A stretch of 64,000 bases of DNA. Origin: Diospyros lotus (Eukaryota; Streptophyta; Magnoliopsida; Ericales; Ebenaceae). Position 1 is the stretch's first letter, and each line of letters opens with the position of its first letter. The DNA is taken from assembly GCF_014633365.1 (NCBI RefSeq), contig NC_068338.1, positions 20,098,616 to 20,162,615 of the forward strand. The letters run 5' to 3'. The position numbers and the translations under genes are program-made. The notes below the pieces were generated by a model. That model did no database searches and was not told the origin of the DNA. It saw only the letters and a list, made by a program, of their open reading frames with translations. Shown here piece by piece: positions 12,101 through 27,100 of the stretch.

Positions 12101-15100
12101 TTAAAGCCTTGGGACAAATCATCGCATGCAGAACCACATTTACAATCCTCCAGAGATTGTCTAGTTCAAAACCTGGTTCACAATCCTCCAGAGATTGTCT
12201 AGTTCAAAACCGAATCTACAAAGACTTTTACCAAGGACAGCCTCATTAAAATTCCAAAAATTCTTATTCGGGCTGCTTCCTTCCATTAGAAGGAAAACAT
12301 ACCTAAAACTCATTATTCAGAGCCCTCCCCCCCCCCCCCAAAAAAAAAAATAAATAAATAAATAAATAAAAGACAAAAAAAAAAGGAAGAAAGAGAAACC
12401 TCTTTGGATTTTTCTAATCTCTTACATATCAGTGGTGGAATAAGACCAACATAAAATAAATATACCGGAGATCAAGATACTTTTAATAAGAGTCAACCTA
12501 TCTTGTTTAAATAAATAGTATGTTCTCCAATAAGCCAGTTTTTTTCTTCTTCTCTCAACAACCCCATTCAAAACCGCCTTCACTTTTTGAAATTCATTCC
12601 TAAACAAGAGCCAACGTGGTAGAAGGTGTTTTATTTCCTAAGCACCAGGAAAGAAAAAAGATTTTGCAACTCAAAGCCAGAAACTTCTGAATATTCTCCA
12701 CCTGCCCAACAGGAAAAATCTCACTTTTAGCAAGATTAATACTTAAACCAGAGACTCGTCATGACCTTGACCCTTCCCACTGCTTTGTGACTGGCACTTA
12801 GCAAAAGTCACCGCCCTTGGTGATGCTAAGTCAGCCATTGAAACTCTCTTAGAGGCAATGCACACGACAGGAGGAGCATTGAATGAATAGAAGGCTAGTA
12901 TTTCTAGAGAGATAAAGTACAAGCTAGTGAGATCAGTTCTCAATGATCACTAGGGATATTCAGGATTTCCATGATGGTATGGCAAAATGAGACCTCCCCC
13001 GTATGTAAGCTCTACACCTTATAATGGACGGTAGATATCCACACATGATGTTCTCAAACTTGAGACAAACTAGAGCCATCCAGAACTGCTAGAGCCTTCC
13101 ACAAAATTCCAGGACTCTCCTTAAAGGAATAGAGAATTCCGAAAGCTTCCAATAACCTCCAATGCTTCCTTCCTTTACTCATGGCTGAGCATCAGAATAT
13201 GTGTGGTGTGAATCACTTCAAAAATACGAACACATCTCAAAAATATCAAACCTCTAACTTTAGCATCACTAAAAAAAAGTGTCATCTGCAAAGATGCAAA
13301 TGTGACACACCCAGACACACACATACACACACAGCTGTTAGACTTCAAGCCAACACAAAAGCCAGAAACCACCCAGCCAACTCAGCTTTAAACACCAGTA
13401 ACTACTGATTCCATCACTAGGATAAAAAGGAAAGCATAAATAAAAACCCCTGGCTTCAAACCCCTATAGCTACTAAAAAAACCTTTTGGAGCACCATTGA
13501 TCATAATAGAAAATTTATCCAAAGAAATATAAAAAAGAAAAGGAGAATCCAACTCCTTCACTTGTCTCTAAAACCCATATCAAGCCTACAAGCAAACCCC
13601 GACATCTAGCTCTCAGGCTAAGAATCAATACATTCAATAGCAACAAGGGCCACTTTCAGCATTGCAATGACATTGGGAATACTTGATGTTACTAATAAGT
13701 AAAATTCCACTACAGTAAACCTCCACAACACAAGAATCATAAATCATCCATAAATTAACCAAAACAAGTGAAGAGAAAATGAATGGCATTACATACGGAT
13801 CTGCCCGCTTGAGTCGGCAAAGCTCACAATAAAAAACCTCGGGAACAGCAGGAGTAATACCCTCCTCAGGCTTCTCAGAAATAACAACACAACCCCTATG
13901 CTGCCACGCATGGCACTCTGGATCAACACACTGCACAACAAAATAAAAGAATAAGTAGAAAATGAAGCACATGTAATACACTGAAGTAACCAGTATATAC
14001 AAAGTATTGACATAACGTTTGTAAACTCTGCGTGGATCCTTTCCTTTTTTTTTCCCTTTCTGGTAGTAGTGAACGTATACTTGCATGGATATTTAGATAT
14101 TTTATGCAGCAGTCCACATAGTTATAATATCTTCTTGTTCAAACAAGAAAATGAACATCACGAGTAACCCTATATTGTCTTGTGACAATAAAGCAAACAA
14201 AAACTTTAACCAATAAACAGAATAAGGCAATTGAAAGGGGACAATGCTTTAGTTTTGCATAAACCCATTTACATGCTGTAGAAAGCCTCATTGAACACCT
14301 TCAGATCCCCAAAACTACGAACTCAAAGTGAAAAGGAAAATATTTGGGAAAAAAAAAAAACATAAACTCAACCACTCCCCTACAATATCCAAGGAAAGAA
14401 AATTCAGAAACATTGCTTCTTAATGCAAATTGGTTAACATCAGACATTCTACATCAGATTCAATTGCTGCTTTTTGTTTCCTTTCATCAGTAATCAGGTT
14501 TTATTTAGACCCATCTTTCTAAAAACTATGATTTTTGGATCAGATGAATTACATTAAAGTCTCCAAAAAATCAACTTTTACCAACACAATCAATAGCCAT
14601 GTAAGCTGCAATATGGCCATACCTCAAGTGTCCACGAGAAAACCTTGGTTAGAGAAAACCGTGGTAATAACCAAACACAAACTAAAAAAATCCAAGAGAG
14701 CCTCAAAAGAAGGTAAGGTCGTCCTAAATGCATTAGGCTTCTTGCTTTGCAACAATTGAGAAGGGTCATTTTTGTACACACCCTTACCCTTGCTCTACAA
14801 AGAGACTGTTTTCACAACTCAAACCCCTCACCTTCCAATCACAATGAACAGCCTTACCATTGCTACCAAGAAGTTGAAGGAAAAAATACCTTTAAAAATT
14901 TCACATTATGCACATTTAAATTAAGAGCTTATTGTTGTTTCTTGATTATACTCTCTTGCATTAGACTAGAAATGAGTTTCATGATTATTTCAATATATTC
15001 AGACTGACAAAGGTGTCAACTACTATCGAACAAAAACTTGTCATGAAGTTACACTTAGTTATTATGTTGATCATAGATAAAGCTTGCTCTAATGGAGGAA

Positions 15101-18100
15101 TTAACTGAGATCAACATAAAGCTTGTTCTCATGGAGGAATTAACTGAAATATCGTGAGCAGCAGATATATTACTTCACCACAACTATAGTGAAAGTTATA
15201 TTCTGATTAAGTTGAAGGTATTCAAGATTGATATAAAGGTTACAAGAAGTACATAGCAGCTTCAAAGTATGGCCAAAGCTAAAACTCTAAATCAGTGAAT
15301 AACCCACAAGCGACCCACAGCAGGGACTGGAATTTTAGAAGTTGTTAAGAAACCAATCCCTAAAGGATAATAGAAAAGGGGAGATAGCGAATAATTGCAT
15401 TTACTTATTGCCACTTATTTTGCAGGTTAGTATATAACCATGTGCCAACTAAAGGCCACAAATGGAGGATAACAAAAGAACAGGTGGTGGTGGTGATTCA
15501 TGTGAAGGCACACTAGAGAAAAACCATAATGCATCAGTAACAATTACATTCTAAATCCATTAATCAAAGAAAGAAAATCAACAATTACTACCACAAGATA
15601 CAGGACAGGTAATATCCATATGGCATACAAGTGTTGGATTTTACAAGGAAATCAAGAACAACCAGAATAATTGCTTTCAAATGTAGGAAGACTGAATTCA
15701 GCAACATGATGTCATGAATCAGAAGTAACACCATTTCTAACCTTCAGATCTACCAAAATAAACATGCAAGGGCACAAACTCATGCACTAAAGCAAGGAGA
15801 GAGAGGGAGAGATGAACAAAGGGATAGAAGAGAGTAGGGGAGGGAAGCCAACTTGGATTGGAAGGAATGTTAAGATATTTATATGACCTTAATCATTGAC
15901 TCTGTTTGTGATGAACTTCCACATGGACAACAAATTTTATCCATTTGATAAGAATCTTCAATTTCCTCCTTGGGCCTCACATTACTGATGTCTTTTACAC
16001 ATTGTCCTTTAGATGCTAAATCAGTAGCCCCAGAAACCTGCATTTTCCTGGAAGAGAACAATGTTATGTAGGTAAACTAAGAAGCCACAATTTTTAGCCA
16101 ATTGAAACTATGGTATAAAAAGTGTTCTGCAACCACAAACAAGTTTAATCACATGTTGACAACAACTTATGAACTAACCAAATTTAAGACTCCATAAGGG
16201 ACAAAAATGAATTGATCATGATACAAAATGAAGCATGCAATAAAATAACAGCAAAAAAAAAAAAAAAAAGAAAGCAAGAAAATAACACACACCTATAAAT
16301 GTCATCTACTAGTTTTGCTACTTCTTGCTTCCCAGCATTTTTCTTTGCCCAGACACCAGACACTGCACAGAAAGACAGGCAAATTGTTCAGAGGAAAAAG
16401 ATGGGAAATTGCAATTTAGTACTGCACAGAGAAAAGCTATTCCATCTGAGTGCATATTCAGCTGTCATGCAAATAGAACTAATACATTTGTAAACCTAAA
16501 TACCACAATGAAAGAATAGCAAAAGTCAACTTGACTGCAAACTGACACAAGGACTAAAACCAATTGCTGCACAAAGAAGTGCTGAATCAGGGGTCGGTCT
16601 GGTTTTGGGCAGCATAAGAGCACCATAATATGCTGCACGAAGAAGTGCTGAGTCTGGGGTAAGTCTGCTCGTTTTCCAGTCAAGTAAACTAACATGCAGC
16701 ACAAAAACCACCTTAAGGGGGTGAACCCTATGCAAAAGATATATAGGAAATCAAGGGTGTCTAGGTTACAAGAGAAATTGAACTGTAAGTTATACTCTTT
16801 ATGAAAACACTTTGATTTCTTCTCCCTACACTAGAACAGAAGGAATCTTGGACTGGACAATAGCTAAGTTCCAAAGAATCAGAAAGTTGGATTGACAACA
16901 AAGAAGCAACAATGGTAATTTAGCACAGAGGATACACATAAAACTAAATATACCAAGGCAGTTCTTCAACTTTTTGATATTGAAGGGCATAGTAAATGAT
17001 TAATGGAAATTAACCATTTTTAAATTTTTTTATTTCACAGAACGTTATGGTAAATAATGAATGAATATTAACCGTTGCTAAATTATTAACCACCAACTTA
17101 TCCAAATGCTCAAACTCTTTGGAAAAAATCCCAAATGCAACTAGCATGGGAACACAGGTGCCCTCACACACAAAACTAGAATGCACAATAAATATAAAGT
17201 GGGCAAACACACACAACAAAATTTCAATCTAGGACCTTTTAGAACCCAAGCTCTGATACCAAGTTACATTCCCACTTGCCCTAAAAGCACCTCATCTAAA
17301 AGCTTAAACCATAAGAGAAAAGGGAATAACTTAACCTTTTATATTATTATTTTTACTCAACCATGAACAAGGAAAGAAATACAGTTGTCATATTGACTAT
17401 AAAAACAAATAAAGAACTCACATAAACAATTTAACCATCAAATTTGGGAGGTAGGGAAATAAGAAAAGCAAATAAAATAGAACCAATTACCTTGTTCACT
17501 TGAGAGATTAGCTAATATCCGATCTACAAGGTCCTACAGAATCAATTATAAGCAAATCAGATTTAATTTGAATTTATGACAATCCAACTTAAATGCCTAG
17601 AGAGATTATTTACAATAAGGTCATAATGAAGTGATTGATCAATAAAAACAAATAAGAGATACTCAACCTAAATCAGAACTCGGATTTGCTACTGGAAAGG
17701 CAAAACAGAAAATTTAGGACTGTTCAAATATAAATAAGCAATACTATTCTGGTAGCTTGCGAGACACATACCAATAAATGATAGCAATTTTACTTGATTA
17801 AGCATATTGCTAAACAACAAATACTAATCACAGAATATATGAACAATTTCACATATAAACAATTGCAAGTTTAAAAAATGTGAAAGTGACATTTATAAAT
17901 ATGAAAATTTTGTGGCCATAAAGCGGCTGACAAGTGATATATATCTAGACTTTCAAGAACGACAGTGGTACATTTCAGGGTTCAAATATATGTCTACATT
18001 TTAACAGCAATCCAAAATGGTTCTATGTTCTTTATTCGTTATCAAAATGCAGTGGATATGAAGCGTAAAGAGGATGCACAAGCATAAATAACACAACTAT

Positions 18101-21100
18101 TGTCAATTTTAGGGCATAAAGCAATTGCAATCATTGGGCTTCCAGTAGTAATCTTCAACTTCATAATATATCAAAAACATGGACTTTCACCAATCATGCA
18201 AATTAATAAGCACACAAGATATCAGACCTGCTTCTTTCCCTGCTTTGAAAGACCCAGTTGAGTGAGAACATCCTTGAGCTCCTTTATTCTAAAATATGCA
18301 AGTTTATCCTACGAGAGAGAAGGCACATTATCATGATCTCAGTTCAACCAAACTCAAAAGCAGATAATAGTGATCATATATCAAAATAACACAAAGACAA
18401 ACCAACTTAAAACATGAAAATAATTGTGATAATGGGGTAAAGATGATTGTGAAAAGAATCAACCAAGAAGAAAAGGCAACCAAAATTTTCATCAGCAAAG
18501 TAATTCATAAAAATCAGTGTCACATTGTTTATATAGAAATTGTCTCAAACCAAGATGAATCTGATTTGGTAATGGAATCATGAGGCATAAACTCTAGGGG
18601 TCACATTCAGAAAATAAGTACTTATACAGAACCAAAAGTGTGCAACACTAGGTATGCAGAGAGTCAATGTGGTAAAACCAGCAACCAAGCACTTATAATT
18701 CCTCCAAAAAGTACACAAGTCCATCTAAAAGATGAAGGTAATCATCCAAAATCAGAAGAACTGTATCAGCCAACAACCTAAAAATGGGCTAAGTGTGGTA
18801 ATGTACATAGTGTGCCCAAAGGTGGCCCGTCAAGTCTGACTTGTTCTTGTATACAGGTGTTTAATGATCTAAGGCACGCATCAGACAAGCTAGAACACAT
18901 GTCGAACAAGCCAATTGAGGTGTCTAAAAATTCAGCACAGTTACAACTCAAACAAATATATTTATATATATTAGGACATGCTGAGAGATTATGTTATTAG
19001 AAGGGAAAATTACAAGTGACACTCCTGAGGCTTGGCAAAAAGACACAAACACCCCCTGGTTTATCAAAAATGACAGAAACCACCCTTGACTTTATGGGTA
19101 TTGCGCATCACTTTCCCCCTTACCACGAGAAAATGGCAGTTAAATTTTTTAATCCTCTCCCTCACTCCTCTTCTCCAGTGAAACTCTCTCCTTCTTGGAC
19201 AGCCATGGAAGCGGTGGTCCTCTCTCTCTCTCTATAGGCAAAACCAATCCCCATAGGCTGGGTTCTGCAGAAAGGATTTAAAAGAGCTTCAGAAACTGAG
19301 CATGAAGGTAACACAAAGTGGGGATCCACCAAAAGCATTTCTCCCAAAACTCACCACAAATTGGGTCAACCAAATTGGACTAAAAGGGATGATGTGGCAC
19401 TCCTACTCACGATTAGCATTAGATTTCTTTTGCCCAAAACATTGCCTTCTTCAACCTTAGTCAGCAACAATGGCAGGCCAGTCAATCACAGCTTCTCTCA
19501 GCAGGATGAGGACCTCCCCCTCCCCCTCCCCCTTCTCTCTCTCCCTCTCTCCACAGCAAGATCTGGTCTGCTCCAGAAACAGTGAAAAGCAGCAAATTCC
19601 CATTAAACAGTGCCAGATTTCTTCAATGGCAGCAGTGGAGCCTCAAGGCTTTTCTTCAGGAATCTACCTGTTGCAGAGGCATAAACTTTATCGGCAACAA
19701 GTTTAGGCTCGCACTAAACTTTTCTCCACACTAGAAAACTTGCCCCTCCGGTCTCTGCTGGAACCTTTCACTGTGGCGACAGTGTGGTTGCCACCCCTTC
19801 AGGCAGACAATGACGCAGCGGCAGTGAAAATAAATGGGGGGTTGGGTGTTGCAACTATAGCACTCAGCAATGGGGGTTGCACCCACATCGCTAGCTTGCA
19901 GTGGCAACAAGCCACCAGGGTACAGTTTTAAAGTTTATATGCTTTTATACATTTTTTAAATTGATATATATGTGTGTATGTGTGCAAATATCTATATACT
20001 TATATTTATTTTTTTGTTTGTTATACATCTTTAGGGTAAATTGAACCTAGAACCCCTATGTTTTGGGCCATTTGCACGAAGATTCCCTATGGTTTAAAAT
20101 AGTTCTAGAGGTCGCCCGTGATTTAATTTTTTTACCCAGACAGCCCTTCCATTACTAACACCATTAATTAAACATTAATTATGCAATATTAAGTCAATGA
20201 AATCATAATAACTTAAATTTAAGTTCTTTAACTAACATAAAAAATCAAAAAATTGAAACAAACCTATCATTGGAAAAAGGTTATTATCAGCTAGGACCCA
20301 TTGCTAGCCTAGAAACCATTTGGATGATGAGTTCTTACAACCCACCAACAATGGGTCTCACAAAACCATTGTTGGAGGGTTTTTTGGAAGAGATAGAGAT
20401 AAAGGGGAAGGGGGGGGGGGGGGGGATCTCGTAGAATCCTCGCTATCACTAGTATCATATCCTCCTTTTTCTTTTTCCGTTTTGGAGAGAGAAGAAATCC
20501 CATAGAATTGCATCCTCCCTTTTCTTTTTCCTCTTCAAAAAGAAGAAATCCCATAGAATCACCTTCACTATCACTAGTATCATATCCTCCTCTCCTCCTC
20601 TTTGTGTGTGGGTGTGGGTGTGGGTGTTCCAAATAACCCACTAGCAATGGGTTCCACAAAATCCATTGTCGATGGTTTCTAATGGGTTTTCCAGAACCCA
20701 TCATCTAGATGGGTTCTCAACCAACTATAACCCATCACCGATGGCGGATTCAACGTAGCGATAACTTTTGTTTTAATTTTTTTGATCTATTTTAGTTAAA
20801 TAACTTAAATTTAAGTTCATCATAGTTGACTTAATTTTGCTTAGTTAGGGTTTAATTTAAAGGCGTTAGTAACAAACAGGTGTTTGAGCAAAAATAATTA
20901 ACTACAAGAACCGTTGAAGCCCTTTTTAAGCCATAGGGGATCTCCATACAAATGACCCAAAGCATAGGAGGTTTGGGTACAAATTACCCTATATATTTAG
21001 TTCATGTGTGTAATTTACATTTTATATGTAAAATAAATATTTTGAGTTTCTATTATATAATTTTATAGTTTTGTAATTAAAAAATTTAAAAAATATAGTT

Positions 21101-24100
21101 TCTATGTGAGGGAGAGAGAGAGAGAGAGAGAAAATAGGATTTAAAAAGCAAGGGCAAAATGTTCAATTTAAACATTCAACTAACAGCAAAAGTTTTTGTC
21201 ATTTCTAATGAATTGGAGGTGTCATGTCTTTTTGCCAAACTTCAAGGATGTCACATGTAATTTACCCTAATATTTTAAGAATAATGTTATTTATCTAAAC
21301 TTGAGATAGATCTCCAGTCTAATTGACGCATTTTCATTGGAAAAGTAAACATGGACACTTGCATCTTTTCATTGGAAAACCTTTTCATTTTTCAATGAAA
21401 AAGTGCCAACTAGACTAGAGATTTCTCTAATTTAAATAAATAGCATTACTCTTATTTTAATTATATCCTTCTGTTAGACTAGGAATTTCTAATATTTTAT
21501 ATTTGTCATTATTATAGGCTAAATAGCATCTTCACATTGAATTAGAGGTATTTTTCAATATTTTTTTGTAGTTTTTGGACAGAAATAACTTCTCTCACTT
21601 TTCATTTGATAGGACATACATATATATAGAAAATACAAGAGAGAAACCACCCATGTGGAGTCGGTTAAGGAAGGGAAAAACTGATTCAGTTAAGGAAAGA
21701 AAAACTTTAAGCTAGAGGGAAAAAAAAAAAAACTATACACCTAAATACAAAATTGTAATCACATAATTTTCTATACACCCCCTCAAACTGGGCTTAACTG
21801 GGTTATAAATATTAGGGAAGCCTAGCTTGGATCTTCACATCTTCAAACTGTGTCTTCAATAGATCTTAGTCCACCTTCAATTTTTCGTTATGAAGTGTCT
21901 ATCTATTTAGGTCACTTTGAACATGTTGAGTTGCTATCAATATCTAGTTAGATGACTAAGATATTGGGTAACTGAGAGGTCTTTTTGACAATGCCTCTGC
22001 TATGTCCTCAATGTCAGAATACGTCTCCTCTACAGCATCCTAAACTTCTTGTACCGTCTTGTGGAGGATGAAATTTACTCCGACTTGATGTCTCTTCAGG
22101 GTTGGAATACATCTCTTTCGTAGCATTCTCTTGTGCCATCTTGTGGAGGATGAAATTTCTTATCAAATGCCTTTTATGAGAGGCAAGCACCATCCTCTTT
22201 TACAATGGTAGCTTTTGACAAGTCCAGCTATAACAAACCTATACTCTTACACGGGATCAAGCAATAACCCTTATAATGCTTTTTACACTTGGGCTAAAGC
22301 AATAACCTGTACAATGCTTTTTACACTTGGGCAGAAACAATAACCCCTACAATACTTTTTTATACTCAGGTTGAAGCAATAACCCTTACAACTAAAATAA
22401 GATGAAGCCACCATAAATGCTAAAGCAGCAACCTCCAGAAAAATAAAGACAAATTGCCATACCCATTGTTTAACTCATTCGTGGCAAGCAAATTTTTTAA
22501 AAACTTTGAGGTTTCCTTGGCTGAGTCCGTGTGAATTACCTTCTTAGGGTATTTGGCGATGCTAGTAAATGCCATGACATGAAACTTCTTCATTGTCTAA
22601 ACCTGTCTACTAGACCTCGGAACATGGTTCACTGCCTTCGGATCCCGCAAGTCCTGCGACTTGAGCCTTGACTTGTGTAGCACCACCAGCTCCCAGTCAA
22701 TGGCGGTCTTTGTTGGAGATCATGTGACATGAGTAACTAAAGTTTGTTAGCTTTCTCTATGGTTTAGTTTTATGTTAGCTAGCTGTTGTAAATTAAGAGG
22801 TTGCTTTACACGATCAGGCTTGTAATAGAGGCTGGCTGATTGTATATATATACCAGCATAGTCTTCCTTTTCTGTATCAATTGCTGTGTTAATACAATAT
22901 CAGTTCTCTCTCCCTATCCCTCTCTGATTCGTTCCTCCATTATATCGTATTTTGACATGGTATCAAAGCCAACGGATTAACATCCATGGCATCAAATCCT
23001 AGTTCGAATTCTGCTTCCTCTCTTCCTCCACATGTCTCGTCATCACTCTCGTCTGCATCTCAGTCGAATTTTGCTGAGATGACCAAGGCGTTTAACTACA
23101 TTCCAATTCACCTTGATCCGAACAATTTTCTTTTCTGGAAGGCACGGATCTCTGCCACTATTCGTGCTTTCGATCTTCAGTCGTTTATCAACAAGACGCC
23201 ACCTCCTCCGAAATTTATAGCAACTTCAGATGTTGATGCAGAAGACAGTACAACGGTGAATCCAGAGTATCTGATTTGGATGCGATCTGACTAGTTGCTA
23301 CTTGGCTGGCTGTTTTCAACCATTAACAAGGAAGTCTTAGCTCAAGTGATTAATTGCGAGTCATCCTCTGAGGTATGGTCGTGTCTAGAGAATTTATATT
23401 CGAGACAAACAATTGCTAAATCTTTTTAACTCAAGCAACAACTTCGATCAGTTAAGAAAGATTCTATGTCAATTAACGACTATATACTCAAGATTAAAAC
23501 GATATGACACTCTCTTGCTGCTATAGGTGAACCATTGAATGATAAGGATGTTCTTCTAGCAATTCTTAATGGATAGGATCAAGAGTATGAGCCTGTTGTC
23601 AGTCTCATAACCTATCAAATGGATGACATTGATTTAGACAAAGTGCAGTACCTTTTGTTAATGCATGAACAACAATTGAGTGTCAAGAATTCTGCTCATA
23701 CGTCTGTTAATGCCGAGTCGTTTTTACTGTCGACAATGAATGTAAATTTTAGTGACAGCAAGGCAAGAAGTACTGGTGGTTCAGTGAATCATGGAGGAGG
23801 TTACATACAAAATAGAGGTGGTTATAATCGTGGAGGAAGAGGTAAAGGTCGTCAATCTAATAGACGTGTGTATTGTCCGCTTTGTGGAAAGCCAAGACAT
23901 GTTATGGATCAGTGTTATCATAGATTTGATCGTAATTTTCAAAGAGGAACTTCTTTTCAATCAAGTCAAAATCCTGGTCTGATCTATGGGAGAGGCAACT
24001 CGAGTTCTTCTTTTGATCCAAGAGCCTATACAGCCTCTCACTGTGACTCTAACGAGCCCTACACTAGTGATGTAGGTTCTGCGTATGGAACAATTGGCCA

Positions 24101-27100
24101 TTTTTCTCAGCCACAGAGTTTTGACAGCCCTCAGTCTTCTATTTTATCATATTCTTCATGGTTTGTTGACTCCAAGGCAACTAACCATATTACATCAAAC
24201 CTCAACAACCTTTCTTTACATGCTCCATACAACGGCAATGACAAAGTCTCCGTTGGTAATGGTAAGAAACTTCCCATCTCATGTTGGTCTTGGACATTTG
24301 AATACCCATACACAACCAGCTTCTACCATTTCTCTATCCAATGTTTTACATGTGCCTAACATGACTAAGAATTTAATTAGTGTTTCTCAACTCACTAGAG
24401 ATCATGATCTTGTGGCTGAATTTAACTCTTCTTCTTGTTTGATCAAGGACAAGAAGTCCGGGCTGGTTCTTCTCAGAGGATTTCTTAAGGATGGGCTTTA
24501 TCAGCTGCATTCAGCATTTGGTCATGCTAACAGCCCTTCTGCCCAACCTCTTGAACCAACTCCTTGTTCCTTTTGTTCTAGTAGTACTTTCCTTTCAACA
24601 AATAAATGTAATAGGCCAAATTCATTTTTTCCTGAACTGCCTATGGCTGTGAATGTAGCTTTTAACAGCGCATTGTGTAATCAATAGCATGCCAAATTAG
24701 GCCATCCCTCGTTTCATATTCTGAAAATGGTATTGAATAAAATTCACATTCCCTGCTCTAGTTCTACTATTTCCTTTTGTGATTCTTGCAAGGTTGGGAA
24801 ACTTCATCAATTACCATTTGTTGATTGCTCTATAACAGCAAAACAGCCTTTTGAATTACTCTATTCTGACCTCTGGGGACCTTCACCTACTGTTTTTGTT
24901 GAAGGTTATCGGTATTATATTGTTTTTGTAGATGCATATACACGGTACACCTAACAATACCCTCTGAAACTTAAATCAGAAGCCTTGTCTGTTTTTGTAA
25001 CCTATCACAAGCTTATTGAAACTCAATTCCAGACCAAACTTAAGGCTCTACAAACTGATACTGGTGGTGAACTTAAAGCTTTTGTCCCTTATCTCCGCCA
25101 TCATGGTATCCAACCTCGGTTCACATGTCCCTATACTCATCAACAAAATGGAGTAGCTAAACTCAAACATAGGCATATTGCTGAAATAGGGCTTACCCTA
25201 CTGTCTCATGCCAACATGCCTCTCTCATTTTGGGTAGCAACCTTCAGCACTGTTGTGCACACTATCAACCTTCTACCCTCTTCTCCTCTCAAATTTTGTT
25301 CTCCATTTGAAGCTCTTTTTCATAAGCAGCCGAATTATCTTAAGCTACAGCCTTTTGGTTGTACAGGTTTCCCTTATCTTCAGCCTTATCATAAACACAA
25401 GTTTGATTTTCACTCTACCAAGTGTGTTTTCATTGGGTATAGTTATGGTCAGGCTGGTTACAAATGTTTGCATCCTTCTGAGAGAATCTACATTTCCCGT
25501 CATGTAGAATTCAATTCAGCTGAATTTCCTTATATCCAGTTGTTTCCTTCACCTATGTTGGCTTCTTTTTCATCACCTTCTACCTTTGGTGGACTTTCCA
25601 CTATTGTGTTTCGATCTCTTTCGTTGTATAAATCCTCTAGAGGAGATCAGCCTGTGGATTCTTCTCCTATGGGTACAAATGGTTGTAGTGTTTCAGCCAC
25701 TATATCACCATCCAGCCCTGTGGTCCCCAGATGTCAATCCCGGATTCCTCACCCTATACCTGCATCAACTCCCTCTATTCATCCTCTGGAAACCTGGTCC
25801 AAGACCAAACTTCTTGCTTCTTCTCAACTTTCTCCTCATGTCCTTGTTAGTTCCCTAGAACCTACTTCAGTTAGTGAGGCCTTGTTAGATTTCCAGTGGG
25901 TTCAGGCTATGACTAATGAATTTTCAGCCTTGCAACGCAACCATACATGGGATTTGGTTCCCTTTTCTAATGATATGAATCTGATTGATTGCAAATGGAT
26001 GTTTAAAGTGAAGTATAAATCTAATGGTACAATACTTAAACATAAGGCTCGGCTTGTAGCCAAAGGATTCCATCAAACACCCGACATTGATTTTGAGGAG
26101 ACATTCAGTCCAGTTGTTAAGGCCCCGACAATCCGAGTTTTGTTTACTCTAGCAGTGACTTATGGCTAGGATATTCAAGAAGTGGATGTGAATAATGCTT
26201 TCCTAAATGGAGATCTTCATGAGGAGGTGTTTATGGTCCAACCAGAGGGTTTTATTGATGATCGATTTCCCACTCATGTCTGTAAACTTAGGAAGTCGCT
26301 CTATGGCCTTAAACAAGCGCCTAGAGCTTGGTATACAAAGCTGAGATCAGCCCTACATTCTTGGGGTTTTGTTAGAGCCATTTTCGATGCTTCTTTGTTC
26401 ATTAAGAGGACTGATCAGTTTGTTATGTATGTTTTGGTATATGTAGATGATATCTTGATTACCGGGTCTAAGCAATCAACTCTTCAAACATTCATTCGTG
26501 ATTTGGACACTCATTTTGCTCTCAAGACCTTAGGGTCGATTCATTATTTCCTTGGGTTTGAGGTGTTTCGAAGTTCCACTAGAATATTTCTTTCTCAGTC
26601 CAAATATACAGTTGATTTGCTGAGAAAGGCTTCTATGCTAGCATGTAAACCTTGTGACACTCCTATAACTTCCACTAGTGCATTAACATCTGAGGGTGAA
26701 CTATTTTTTAATCCTTCATTGTACCGAACAATCATTGGTTCTTTACAATATTTGACTTACACACGACCTGACATCTCCTTTGTTGTTAACAAGCTTAGCC
26801 AGTTCCTGTTCTCTCCGAAACAGCAACACTAGGTGGCCTGCAAAAGTTTACTACGTTACCTCAAAGGCTCTGTTGGTCAAGGATTATTATTCTCCCCAGT
26901 TCCTTCTGATCTACCACTTGTAGTCTACTGTGATGCTAATCATGCAGGTTGTAAAATTACAAGAAAGTCAACAAGTGGTGTATGTGTTTTTCTTGGCAAC
27001 AATTTAGTGGTGTGGAGCTCAAGAAAACAAACTATTGTAGCTAGGTCAGTTGGAGAGGCTGAGTATAGAGCTATTGCTCAAGGTGTCACAAAAATTATGT

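Larger units (their letters stand above)
180..13796 (-). other. SIZ1 intron 6, 13.6 kb, filled with nested transposons
   Basis: Lies between the PHD exon and the PINIT exon. It contains a 2.6-kb solo LTR, a split LINE, a Copia-type solo LTR, two nested gag-only LTR elements, a MULE MITE, a SINE and a minus-strand LINE. Removing the recognised elements leaves only a few kb. The remaining gaps of more than 300 bp (180-548, 10320-10950, 12650-13796) show no gene, only AT-rich intron DNA. Confidence 0.82.

Noticed and set aside
13634..14086. 150-codon minus-strand frame taken as one protein
   Set aside because: Only 13797-13930 is coding; both flanks are intron, with AG and GT signals at the exon edges and hydrophobic intron-derived residues outside.
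20309..20704. 131-codon minus-strand frame with His/Pro and Lys/Glu runs
   Set aside because: Produced by simple repeats and duplicated arms inside the inner MULE; no gene-like content.
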